45,424 nt of DNA, taken from contig CAZYNH010000018.1 in the NCBI GenBank assembly GCA_964648295.1, positions 1 to 45,424 of the forward strand, in the 5' to 3' direction. Of the stretch, positions 25,112 to 34,400 are shown in pieces (positions within the stretch are counted from its first letter, which is position 1; each line of letters begins with the position of its first letter). Source of the stretch: UBA4055 sp964648295. GTDB lineage: Bacteria > UBA4055. A program made the position numbers and the translations under genes. The notes below the pieces were generated by a model. That model was not told the DNA's origin, did no database searches, and saw only the letters and a list, made by a program, of their open reading frames with translations.

Positions 25112-25538
25112 AGAGTTTCTCCTTCAGTTTAGGATCGTTTAGAGCCAGTATCTGTACAGCAGCAACTGCCGCGTTCTTCGCGCCGGCACTTCCTACAGCA
25201 AGAGTAGGTACCGGAATTCCGGCAGGCATCTGGACCATCGAAAGAAGCGCGTCCATACCATCCATCACCCCTCCTTTCATCGGCACTCCGAGCACTGGGA
25301 GTATGGTATGCGCAGCAACAACGCCGCCAAGATGAGCCGCCATTCCGGCAGCGGCGATAATCACTCTCACTCCGTTCTTTTCCGCGTTCCTGGCGAATTC
25401 GGCAACCTCATCCGGATTCCTGTGCGCCGAAAGTATCTTAACTTCGTAGGATACCCCGAAATAATTAAGATAATCCTCGCAGTTCTTCATGCAGTCACCG
25501 TCGCTTTTACTACCCATTAAAATAGTTACCACAGGCAT
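25080..25538 (-). CDS. purE: N5-carboxyaminoimidazole ribonucleotide mutase PurE
   Basis: A 152-residue enzyme of purine synthesis that moves the carboxyl group of N5-CAIR to C4. The family core is VTILMGSKSDGDCMKNC, SAHRNPDE and AAGMAAHLGGVVAAHT, ending with GSAGAKNAAVAAVQILAL. The ATG at 25538 is preceded by AAAGGAG; a longer frame to 25616 adds only non-conserved sequence. No purK follows, so a single-protein class II AIR carboxylase cannot be excluded. It overlaps the next gene by 32 bases. Confidence 0.93.
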   Translation of the reverse strand: MPVVTILMGSKSDGDCMKNCEDYLNYFGVSYEVKILSAHRNPDEVAEFARNAEKNGVRVIIAAAGMAAHLGGVVAAHTILPVLGVPMKGGVMDGMDALLSMVQMPAGIPVPTLAVGSAGAKNAAVAAVQILALNDPKLKEKLFEFKRGGCKI

Positions 25539-25568
25539 AAACACTCCTTTATCAAATTTACTCGATAT

Positions 25569-25589
25569 AAACGGTATAGCAAACCGTTT
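25569..25589. promoter_or_regulatory. Inverted repeat in the purE leader
   Basis: AAACGGT and ACCGTTT form a perfect seven-base dyad around a seven-base spacer, about 30 bases upstream of the purE start and downstream of its predicted promoter. It may be an operator or a leader hairpin. There is no T run, so it is not a terminator. Confidence 0.4.
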
Positions 25590-25606
25590 GTTCGTTCGGA
25601 CACGAA

Positions 25607-25635
25607 AAAATACCAATAATTTTTTGTAAATGCAA
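25607..25635 (-). promoter_or_regulatory. Candidate promoter of the purE-glycosyltransferase-sppA unit
   Basis: On the reverse strand TTGCAT (25630-25635) and TATTTT (25607-25612) have a 17-base spacer, with the start near 25600. Confidence 0.45.
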
Positions 25636-25679
25636 TCGAAATCAAGAAAGTATACCGGGAATTTTTATGATATTTTTCA

Positions 25680-25708
25680 TTGAGATAGTAGTATTATTTA
25701 TATATACT
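25680..25708 (+). promoter_or_regulatory. Promoter of the selenoprotein pair
   Basis: TTGAGA (25680-25685) and TATACT (25703-25708) have a 17-base spacer, giving a start near 25715. This lies downstream of the in-frame ATG at 25667, so that ATG would not be on the message. The ribosome-binding site GGAGG at 25726-25730 follows. Confidence 0.6.
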
Positions 25709-25735
25709 TCAAATGAACTGACGGCGGAGGAAATT

Positions 25736-27286
25736 CTGAAACAAATTTCACATATTATACTAATTATGACTCTAACAGGATTGTCTTACGCAATTGATCT
25801 TGTAGAGGATATCAGGAACATCAGCTTTAAAGATGCGGTCTGGGACAGATTTGACAATTTACTACTATCTTCTAAAAGGCTGGGAGATATTTCTTCGTCA
25901 CGGAACGCTGTTGTGTTATATTTTTTTACTGCGCAGTTCTGCTGAACCGGAATAGGAGCGTTGCCGGAGGCTGCCGCACTGAACAGGGCTTTATCAGATG
26001 AGAATACAAAAGAATTCTACGCTGTTGGAGCAGCTGCCAATTTAAATACCTATGCTGACCTTAAAATTTTCAGAGATGTCAACTCTCTGACATACCCGCT
26101 TGCGACAGCCGGGGAACTTGGTTTTAGAAGCTCCAAATTCCAGAGCACATTTACCTTTATCGGCAAAGATTCAAAAGTTATCGGAGTTCTTGACGACACT
26201 GCTTCATCTGTGCAGATCGGCGAGATGCTTAAAAGAACTTTATGTTCGTTTTCCGGAATAACTGCCAGGCAAACAAAATCTTATTTACATCTTTCGGATG
26301 AGAATACGATTCTGAATTTACAGGATATATTCGTATATGAAAATTTTACGGATTATCTGTTCAGAACGGAAATATACGGCCCCACGGATATTTTTTCGTA
26401 TGAGATCTCGGATGAAGAGATATTCATCCGCAAGGGATCAGCTCAGGGTAATTCCGACCTTATAATAAGAGCCGAAGTGCCAGGTAAAGACATATGGGTA
26501 ACATCAAAAATAACCGTGATTAATAATGACGCAGATATTCTCGAAAGTTTCGAATACACAGATATATCAGTTTCACCTATACCCTGGGTATCTGCGGACA
26601 ATTCGCCATGGTCAACTGAAAAAGGTACCGGTTTTTCAGGATCTTACTCACTCAGGTCAGGACAGATAGACCATAGCCAGAGATCAAGCATTTCGGTCAG
26701 CCTGAGCCTTTATGAACAGGGAACTGTTACTTTCGCTTACAAAACATCAACCTATTACTCTTATTATTTTGATGAAATTGACGGAGATTTCCTCAATTTC
26801 TATGTTGACGATGTAAATCTGAGCATGAAAGAAGCCCGGGAACTCTGGGGGGGGGGTAACGGATGGAGAACAGTTTCATTTAATGTAAACCCCGGATACA
26901 GAACTCTCAAATGGGAATATCTTAAAAATGACTGGGCATCTCTTTACGATGAAGCGGTCTGGATAGATAATGTTTTTCTTCCCGGAACTATAGTGATAGA
27001 TAAATCCGAGATTACAGGAACATCGGGCGATGTAAATCTTAGTGCTTTCCCGAACCCGTTCAACCCCGTGACAAAAATTAGTTTCGATCTTGAATATGAT
27101 GAGAATATTGAGCTGACTCTGTTCGATTCGGCAGGCAGACTGACAGACAGTATTTTTAAAGGTGTTTTAAGATCAGGGAACCACATGATCGAGTACAACG
27201 GGTCCGCTCTTTCGACAGGTATTTACTACGCTGTACTGCAAATAGGCTCAGTCCGAAGGTCAATAAAACTTCTGCTTGTTAAATAA
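25736..27286 (+). CDS. Predicted exported selenoprotein 1: thioredoxin-like domain with CU motif, jelly-roll module and type IX sorting domain
   Basis: A 516-residue protein if the in-frame TGA at 25943-25945 is read as selenocysteine (U70). The frame is open on both sides, and the next in-frame start after the TGA has no signal peptide. Order: signal peptide 1-19 (MKQISHIILIMTLTGLSYA); thioredoxin-like domain ~45-170 with AVVLYFFTAQFCUTGIGALP, where C69-U70 sit at the position of the TlpA CxxC and the second Cys is Gly; an all-beta linker; a jelly-roll-like module ~270-416; a type IX sorting domain ~436-516 with AFPNPFNPVTKISFDL. The start is CTG, five bases after GGAGG. ATG 25667 lies upstream of the predicted promoter start. 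With CTG, U70 lines up with U69 of the paralogue 11 bases downstream. Likely an extracytoplasmic redox enzyme; substrate unknown. A pseudogene is the alternative. Confidence 0.8.
25943..25977 (+). promoter_or_regulatory. Sec codon and predicted bacterial SECIS element, gene 1
   Basis: TGA is at 25943-25945. A hairpin spans 25958-25977: GCC pairs with GGC around apical loop GGA (25966-25968), and the stem extends through one mismatch, one U-G and one bulge to GCG/CGC. The loop begins 20 bases after the TGA, within the range of known bacterial SECIS elements, which need an apical G. Confidence 0.65.
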
Positions 27287-27297
27287 CGGAGATATTA

Positions 27298-28818
27298 ATG
27301 TTTAGAACACTCCTGATATTTTTATTTTGTTTCTCTCTCTTCGCAGAATGGAACGATAACCTTATTGCCGTTGGGGATGTGAGTTTTACAGACGCTAAAT
27401 GGGATAACGGATACAATATCACTCTTTCCAGGCACCGCGTATCGGATCTCACAAAGCAAGGTAAAGCTGTTGTGCTTTATTTTTTTGAAGCATGCTTCAG
27501 CTGAACGGGGCTCGGAATCCTGCCGGAGGCAGGCTATATGCAGAAGGCGATCAGTATGCAGGGTGAAAAAAACGCGTTCTATACAGCGGGGGGTTCGTAT
27601 AACATCAATACTTATGAACTGCTTCTACAGTTCAGGATCGCGAACAATATATATTTCCCGCTTGCCATAAAAGATGAATTAGGATTCAGATTCCTGAGCA
27701 ATTTTTTCAACAACTTCGTTTTCATCGGAAAATATAACAGAATAATAGGAACTCTTGATTTTGACACATCTCTTGAAGAGATTGATGTCATGCTCAAAAG
27801 AACAATGTCCTCGTTTTATGACCTTTACCTTAGAAAATCAAAGGATGTAATACTTCTTACAGACGATATTATTGAGATCAACCTTACAGATTATTTTAAT
27901 ATCGGAGATCCGTCCATTGTAGATTTACTGGTAAAAAACACAACTAATCCGGGAATTCTCAGTTACACTTTTTCAGGAAATAAACTGCTGCTCGAAAGAA
28001 AAGCTGTAAAAGGCTTTACTAATATGAGCGTTATCGCGAAAATCAGAGATAAGGATATTTACACACAAACTGACTTCGAGATCATCAATCCAACATCCAT
28101 ATATGAAGATTTTGAATTAAATAACATTTCGGAATCGGATATGCCATGGATTTTCTCGGGAAGAGAAAAATGGTATATTTCAACAGAGGAAGCTTATCTA
28201 AATAATAAGTCCATCGTATCGGGTCCTGTCAGGGAGGGAGAGATATCCGGGATCGGGCTTGATCTGGACATGATCGAACCGGGAATACTCATATTCGCCT
28301 ACAAAACATCTACCCGGCCATATTTTGACAGGCTGAAATTCTACTTTGACGGTGTTGAGATCAGTGCCTCCGAATCCTCAAACCTGTGGTCAGGAGAAAA
28401 CGATTGGCGGCTGATGTATTTTACTGTCCGGGCCGGAAAAAGAAGTTTTAGATGGGAATATGTAAAAGGCACATATTCTCCGTATAACAGGGATAAAGTC
28501 TGGCTCGACCTTGTAGTAATACCGGACAAGCTTAACGGTAAATACAATGAAAGGAACAGCGCAGATGCCCTGTCAGCTTTCCCGAACCCGTTCAATCCTT
28601 CAACGACTGTCAGTTTCGACCTAAAAGAAAATTCAGAAACTGAACTTCTAATTTTCGACACTAAGGGAAGGCAGGTTGCCGAGATATTTAGAGGCGAGCT
28701 TAAAAAAGGAAATCATTCTTTCCGTTTTGACGCAAGCCATTTTTCGAGCGGGGTATACTATTCGGTGCTAAAATACGGCGGTAACATATCAACATCAAGA
28801 CTCATACTGGCCAAATAG
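27298..28818 (+). CDS. Predicted exported selenoprotein 2: thioredoxin-like domain with CxxU motif, jelly-roll module and type IX sorting domain
   Basis: A 506-residue paralogue of the preceding gene if TGA 27502-27504 is read as selenocysteine (U69). The signal peptide (1-16) ends in SLFA. The thioredoxin-like part contains VVLYFFEACFSUTGLGILPE, so C66-F-S-U69 form a CxxU pair and the residue just before Sec is Ser instead of Cys. Both sides of the TGA align with gene 1: KAVVLYFF before it, and YPLA/YFPLA, FIGK and MLKRTM after it. A beta linker, the jelly-roll-like module (KTSTRPYFDRLKFYFDG) and a type IX sorting domain (SAFPNPFNPSTTVSFDL) follow. GGAG lies upstream of the ATG. The gene is 11 bases after gene 1 and overlaps the convergent M20 peptidase gene by 24 bases. 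Confidence 0.82.
27502..27533 (+). promoter_or_regulatory. Sec codon and predicted bacterial SECIS element, gene 2
   Basis: TGA is at 27502-27504. At 27519-27533 CCTGCC and GGCAGG pair perfectly around apical loop GGA (27525-27527). The loop starts 20 bases after the TGA, exactly as in gene 1. The ten bases TGCCGGAGGC are shared by both genes. Confidence 0.72.
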
Positions 28819-30108
28819 CGAACCAATTGTTCTGTACAGCTCCAGCAGATTTTCTATGCTTTTAATTTCCACCCATTCGTCAGCTTTGTGCGAGTTCCAT
28901 CCTACCGGACCTGACACTATGACAGGAATCTGAGTCCGGATCCTTTTAAAGACATTTTCATCAGCGACCGAGTAGCCCATATTGTAGTTCTTGAAATCGC
29001 CTGTTTTTTTCACACAGTTTTTCACGAATTGTGTGAAAGGATGTTCTGCGGGAGTAATGTATGCCTCGCTGTACGGTGTAGGCCTGCTCTTGAGTTTGAG
29101 AGTGAGCCTTTTTTCTTCTCCCCCTATCAGAACCGGTGTCAGAATCCCTTTTTTGTACAGGGAATAGATGAAATCGTTTAACTTTTTTGTGATCTTCTTT
29201 ATCGTGGTTGAGGGCGTGAAGGTGCAGTCTATGACAACTCTGCCTGTCGAGGGTATTGAAAGACTTTCATTGCCGCAATCGAGTTTCGAAATGAACAGAG
29301 ACCCTTCGATATTACCGACAGCGTCTTTATCCGGAACTGGCTCGGAGCAGAAAATGTATCTGTCCCTGTACTCTTTGCGGAATTTCTCGAATTCCAGCGC
29401 GAATTTTGACGCTTCCACGACGGAACTTACGAATTCCGGATCGTTCGATATCGCTCCGTGGCCACCCGTTCCGTGGACCTGCACTTCGAACTCGCACCGC
29501 CCGAGCCTGCCTATCCCTATCGTTCCGGCCCCGAAAAATCTGTTCGGGCCGTCGCCGATCTCGGGCACGACGATGGCACCGACATCGTCTAGAAAGCCGC
29601 TCCGCGCGAGAATGTTCGCGCCTGAGGAATAGAATTCCTCATCGACGCCGAAAGCGACCTTGATCTTATAATTTTTCGGGCTTATATCTTTGAACGCAAG
29701 GCAGATAACAGAAAGACCCGCCTTCATATCGTTTGCCCCCAGCCCGAAAAGCACCCTGCGCTTTTTCTCCTGAAAAACTAATTCGCCCTCTTTCGGCGTA
29801 AGAGCGGTTTTGCGGCTCAGCCACGGCTGAGCCGTGACAGTGTCGGAATGACCGTAAAAAAGCACAGATTTGTTCCCTTCGCCTTTTTCGGCAAGTATGT
29901 TGTAGTGCCTTCTACCTTTCATATCCTCATGTACGAACTGCTTTTCCGTCCTGAAACCTGCCTCTTTCAGCTTTTTTATCAGAAATTCGCTGATCTTTGT
30001 CTCGTTGCCGCCTATTATATATTTTCCTTTTTTCTTTTCGATCGTGAAAGGATTCATCGAGTCAATCCTTATCATTTCCTTCAAAAGTGTTATGACATCA
30101 TTTGGCAT
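28795..30108 (-). CDS. M20 family metallopeptidase / deacylase (ArgE/DapE type)
   Basis: A 437-residue di-zinc amidohydrolase. Metal and catalytic residues: H87 in LFYGHSDTV, D127 in GLGANDMKAGL, the acidic pair E157-E158 in VDEEF, and a late histidine in GWNSHKADEWV. The dimerisation insert lies in the middle (GTGGHGAISNDPEF). The family removes acyl groups or cuts dipeptides; the exact substrate (acetylornithine, succinyl-diaminopimelate or a peptide) cannot be told. GAGGGAAAT precedes the ATG. Codons in about 29430-29630 are visibly richer in G and C than the neighbours. The 3' end overlaps the second selenoprotein gene tail to tail. Confidence 0.85.
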   Translation of the reverse strand: MPNDVITLLKEMIRIDSMNPFTIEKKKGKYIIGGNETKISEFLIKKLKEAGFRTEKQFVHEDMKGRRHYNILAEKGEGNKSVLFYGHSDTVTAQPWLSRKTALTPKEGELVFQEKKRRVLFGLGANDMKAGLSVICLAFKDISPKNYKIKVAFGVDEEFYSSGANILARSGFLDDVGAIVVPEIGDGPNRFFGAGTIGIGRLGRCEFEVQVHGTGGHGAISNDPEFVSSVVEASKFALEFEKFRKEYRDRYIFCSEPVPDKDAVGNIEGSLFISKLDCGNESLSIPSTGRVVIDCTFTPSTTIKKITKKLNDFIYSLYKKGILTPVLIGGEEKRLTLKLKSRPTPYSEAYITPAEHPFTQFVKNCVKKTGDFKNYNMGYSVADENVFKRIRTQIPVIVSGPVGWNSHKADEWVEIKSIENLLELYRTIGSLFGQYES

Positions 30109-30203
30109 TTATTTCCCTCTCATACGGTTTTTATATTAAATGTATTATATATAAAATGTCATTGATATAACAGGATTTATTTATTTTATTTAACGCTATC
30201 TTC

Positions 30204-31412
30204 ATGGAGGGGCTCAAAATAGAGAGTGAATACGCAGAAAATATTATTCCTGTCGAAATTAAAAAGACAAACAAAAGACCGTGCGACTGCATAAGCGTAC
30301 TTACCGTTTCGTCCGCGCACCTTATGCATGATATGTATTCATCGTTCCTTGCCCCGGTTCTGCCGGTGCTCATAAAAATGCTAGGCATCACGAAATTTCA
30401 GGCAGGTATGCTTGATTTCGCTATCAAGATACCCTCACTTCTGAATCCCGTATTCGGTGCGGCAGCGGACAGGTTCGACGCAAAGTATTTTATGATCCTG
30501 GGGATAATAGTTATGACCGTCTCGATGAGCTTTCTTGGACTTGCTCCGGATTTTTTAAGCCTCTTCATTCTTATTTTTATCGGAGGGATAGGATCAAGTG
30601 TCTTTCATGTTCCGGGTCCGGCGATAATCAGAAAAGTCGCGGGCGACAATCTGGGCCTCGGAATGAGCTTTTACATGCTTGGGGGAGAACTTGCCAGAAC
30701 TCTGGGCCCGCTGCTGATCCTGACAGCTATATCGCTCTGGACATTCGAGGGAAGCTGGAGGGTAATGCCGCTCGGGCTGTCCGTGGCTTTACTTCTGTAC
30801 TTCAGAATAAAAAAAATTAAAGTCCATAAAAAGATTGAAAAACACGAAAGAGAAAGAAATGACTACCGTAAATACCTGCCTTTTTTCGCCGTTATTGCGG
30901 GGATAACAGTATTCCGGGCGGGAATGCACTCCGCAATGACTCTATATCTGCCCACTTTTCTTACCGCAAAAGGCGCATCTTTATGGCTAGCCGGCGCATC
31001 GCTTTCACTTTTTCAGTTCGCCGGTGCTGCCGGGACATTCACGATGGGATTTCTTTCTGACAAACTCGGCAGGAAAAGAACACTTTTCTGGCTGGCGGTA
31101 TTAAACCCTTTATCCATGCTGGCATTCAATTACGCGTCAGGTGCCGCTGTCTATCCGGTACTCGTATTCTCGGGGTTCGTCCATTTCGGCACAAGTCCTA
31201 TTATTCTGGCTATGGTCCAGGAACATGACAACAAAAATCTTTCTTTCCTCAACGGAACTTACATGACTATAAGTTTTCTTGGAAGTTCATTAATGGTCCT
31301 GACCGTAGGTTTTCTGAGCGACATCCTCGGCCTTACAGTGACCTACGATATAGCGGCTTATATCTCGATACTTGTAGTACCTTTCGTACTAATGCTAAAA
31401 GACCGTAAATAA
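30204..31412 (+). CDS. MFS transporter, fosmidomycin-resistance (Fsr)-like
   Basis: A 402-residue protein with 12 predicted membrane segments in two halves joined by a charged loop (~200-228). The start SSAHLMHDMYSSFLAPVLPVL is characteristic of the Fsr branch of the major facilitator superfamily. The loops ADRFD and SDKLGRKRT are the motif A copies. Fsr exports fosmidomycin in E. coli; the natural substrate here is unknown. The start is uncertain: GGAGG lies just inside the frame, after ATG 30204, and nothing resembling a ribosome-binding site precedes that ATG. It converges on the C25 protease gene. Confidence 0.85.
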   Translation: MEGLKIESEYAENIIPVEIKKTNKRPCDCISVLTVSSAHLMHDMYSSFLAPVLPVLIKMLGITKFQAGMLDFAIKIPSLLNPVFGAAADRFDAKYFMILGIIVMTVSMSFLGLAPDFLSLFILIFIGGIGSSVFHVPGPAIIRKVAGDNLGLGMSFYMLGGELARTLGPLLILTAISLWTFEGSWRVMPLGLSVALLLYFRIKKIKVHKKIEKHERERNDYRKYLPFFAVIAGITVFRAGMHSAMTLYLPTFLTAKGASLWLAGASLSLFQFAGAAGTFTMGFLSDKLGRKRTLFWLAVLNPLSMLAFNYASGAAVYPVLVFSGFVHFGTSPIILAMVQEHDNKNLSFLNGTYMTISFLGSSLMVLTVGFLSDILGLTVTYDIAAYISILVVPFVLMLKDRK

Positions 31413-31424
31413 TACATCAGGTTA

Positions 31425-34400
31425 TTATTTAACCAGCAGCATCTTTTTGGTTATCTTCTCATTACCCGCATTTAAAGTATAGTAATAAACCCCGGAATTT
31501 AGCTTTGAAGCATCAAAAGCAGCAGAATGAAGGCCCTGTTGTCTGTATTCCTTGACAAGGTCAGCGACCTTTTGACCGGTTATATTGTATACCGAAAGAT
31601 CGACAAATGCCGGTCCGTCTAAAGAATACTGAATGATCGTTAAAGGATTGAAAGGGTTCGGATAGTTCTGATAAAGAACGAAATTATCAGGAACTGCTCC
31701 GCTCTCACACTCAACACCGGATGTTTTTATGCCTGAGGCTAGAATATTGTCTATCCATGCGCAATTATGACCTCCGTCCATGCTGTTGTCCCTTGAGAAA
31801 GTCCATTTAAATTCGTGCTGTCCCGCGTTGACGCTATAGGTGAACTTCGTCCATGAAAGCTCACCGCTCCATGTTTTTTTAAGACTGCCGTCAATGAAGA
31901 AAGTCAGCCTGTCGTATGCAAGTTCCGATGATACTTTTCTGTAAAAACTCAAAGTTCCGTCTTCAATATAATCCAGGACCAGTGAGATCGAAGATGTCTC
32001 TCCGTGATACACATTACCCGACCATGCCGAGTAATTACCCTCATAAGCCTCACCGGACTTCACCTCCCACTGCCTTGTCCCTGAAAATGACCACGGATTT
32101 GCCGTAAAACCGCCTGTCTCGAAATCATCAGTCATTCCCACAACAACAGAAAATCCGTATGCTTTTTTATATCCCTTTGACGATTCGACAAGCAATTCAA
32201 ACACGGCCAGAGACGAATTAGGTATGTCTTCTCCGAACGAACATGTAAAAGATAAAGTATCCAAACTACCTGCTTCGAGTCCGTTTTTCAATACTTGATC
32301 GCTTATCTCAATTTCATATCCTGAAAGTTGAGAAAGCGAAACGATATAATCATCAATATCAGCATTACCTTCATTTTTCAGATCAAAACTGACTGTAAAA
32401 CTTTCACCCTGCCGGGCGGTTTCATTCTGAGGAGTGTGAAAGATCGCCAGGGAAGGTGCTGAAGCGGTAAAATAAATCTTCGACAGGAATATATTCCCCG
32501 AATCATCTGTCAGTTCAATAAGGAGCTCGATCCTTTCCCTGTCAGGTACTGCAGGACTTATTTCAAAGCTGAAAACATCTTCAGCGGAATAATCCGTTCC
32601 GGGTGATAAAATTATACTGTCTGACGACCATTCTCTGTTTATCAGATTTACATATTCCGAGCCGCATGAGATTTTCAGCGAAAATCCCTCTGTTACCGAA
32701 GTTCCGATATTCCCTATTCCGAGCATAATACTTGATATTCCCGCGAATTCGGAACTGCTGAAAGAATAATCTTTCACCTTCAGATAGGGCCCGTCAGGCG
32801 TCTCTACCGGTACAAGGATCTGCTTAGTGAACAGATTAAATCCTGTAACTGTGATCAAAACATCTCCGTCAGTGAAAGGATGGGCAACCGAAACCTCACC
32901 GAGCTCATCGGTGATCTGTGAATATGACGTACCGTCCTTATATAATGTAACAACCGCGCCTTCAAGGGGCGTCCCCCCAAAAGTTATTCTGGTTGAATAA
33001 TTTTCCACGAAAAGAGTTTCATTGGTTATCTCGACCTGTACCGGAGCAGAAGTTCTCACCTGAAGCGATGCATCCCCGAATATTGTCCATGTCTGAATAG
33101 TATTTTTGGTTGAAGTATCATTGTACTGTTCCGCAAGCATCAGAACGCACCCGCTTACAGAGATCGAGCCGAATGTTGTCCTTCCGTCCGCCCGAGTCGT
33201 AATTGTCCCGCTGCCGGGGTTGAGTGTATAGTCATAACCCCCGATCAATATATCGTTCATATAATCCTGGCCCCTCATCGGAGGCACCCATGGCTGATTT
33301 ATTGAAGACATCAGCGTCGCCACGGCGCCGCCGCCTGATTTTCTCAGCCATGCCTCCGCAAAACATGTCCCTGAGTGGAAAGCGCCGTTCACGCACGCAA
33401 CAGAAAAAATGAACGGCAGCCTTGACCCGTTCGTTGAGTTATAAATATTTGTGTTGCTGTATCCAGAAGTGCCCCATGATGTGTTCGATCCGTGTCCGCA
33501 ATAATTAATAATACTCAGTCCCGCATTTATGTATCCAGCCACAGTTGATGATGAAGGATTTCCGTAAGCGTCATATATATTATCATATGTGAACGGCAGA
33601 AGTTTATATTCTTTTATGACATCAATATGCTCATAATCTATCTCCCCGTCATCACCAATGCCTTCTCCTTCCGGTGAACCGATCCCTAAACCTTTTTCAT
33701 ACCAGAGACCGTTCTCCTCGGGATATTTTTCATAATTTATTGTTTTATCCACCTGAACCGCCACTTCATGAGCCGATCCGGCGGAGAAACGCCCTATGAT
33801 CAGCTCCGGATAAATATCTCTTCCCGTCACGCAGCCGAGCATGGGGTCCATCGGTGCAGACTGATCAGTACCTATATCAGACTGAATGTCAGCCCAGTCA
33901 CCGACAAGCTGAACATAAAGTATGTCCGGATTACTGTCATACGCATTCTGGATCAGTTCTTTTACATTTGTACCTGCAGATACCTCAAGAATATTTACCG
34001 TAAACCCTCTCTGCCTTTTCCAGTCAATATAAGGTTGTATGGCTTCGGAGTCCCTTGGAGTACATATCACGAGGATATCTCCTTTATCTGCAACCTGGTT
34101 GTAGTATTTAGATTCATTAAAGTTTATAAAAAGCGATCTGTATATCCCATTCATTGCCCTGTCGACTTTATCTGTTCTTCTTTTCAGCGGGTTTGTTGAT
34201 GTTCCTGATTCATCACGCAATACAACATTTATGTATTTATAAACCCTAAGTATTTGTCTCTCAGGGTTATACCGCATGGGATATACATAAACATTCACAC
34301 CCCTGACATCTCTGAAAATAAAAGGCTCAGTACATTCTGAAATAGTTTCAGGATACCATTTATCCCCAAAAGAAGCGGGGTCGGTTTCATATGGAATAGA

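Noticed and set aside
25667..27504. Two pairs of broken genes (frame-interrupting stops) taken as pseudogenes
   Set aside because: The stop is TGA at the same codon in both paralogues, the frame continues without shift, downstream sequence stays conserved, and a matching hairpin follows each. Selenocysteine explains this better than decay.
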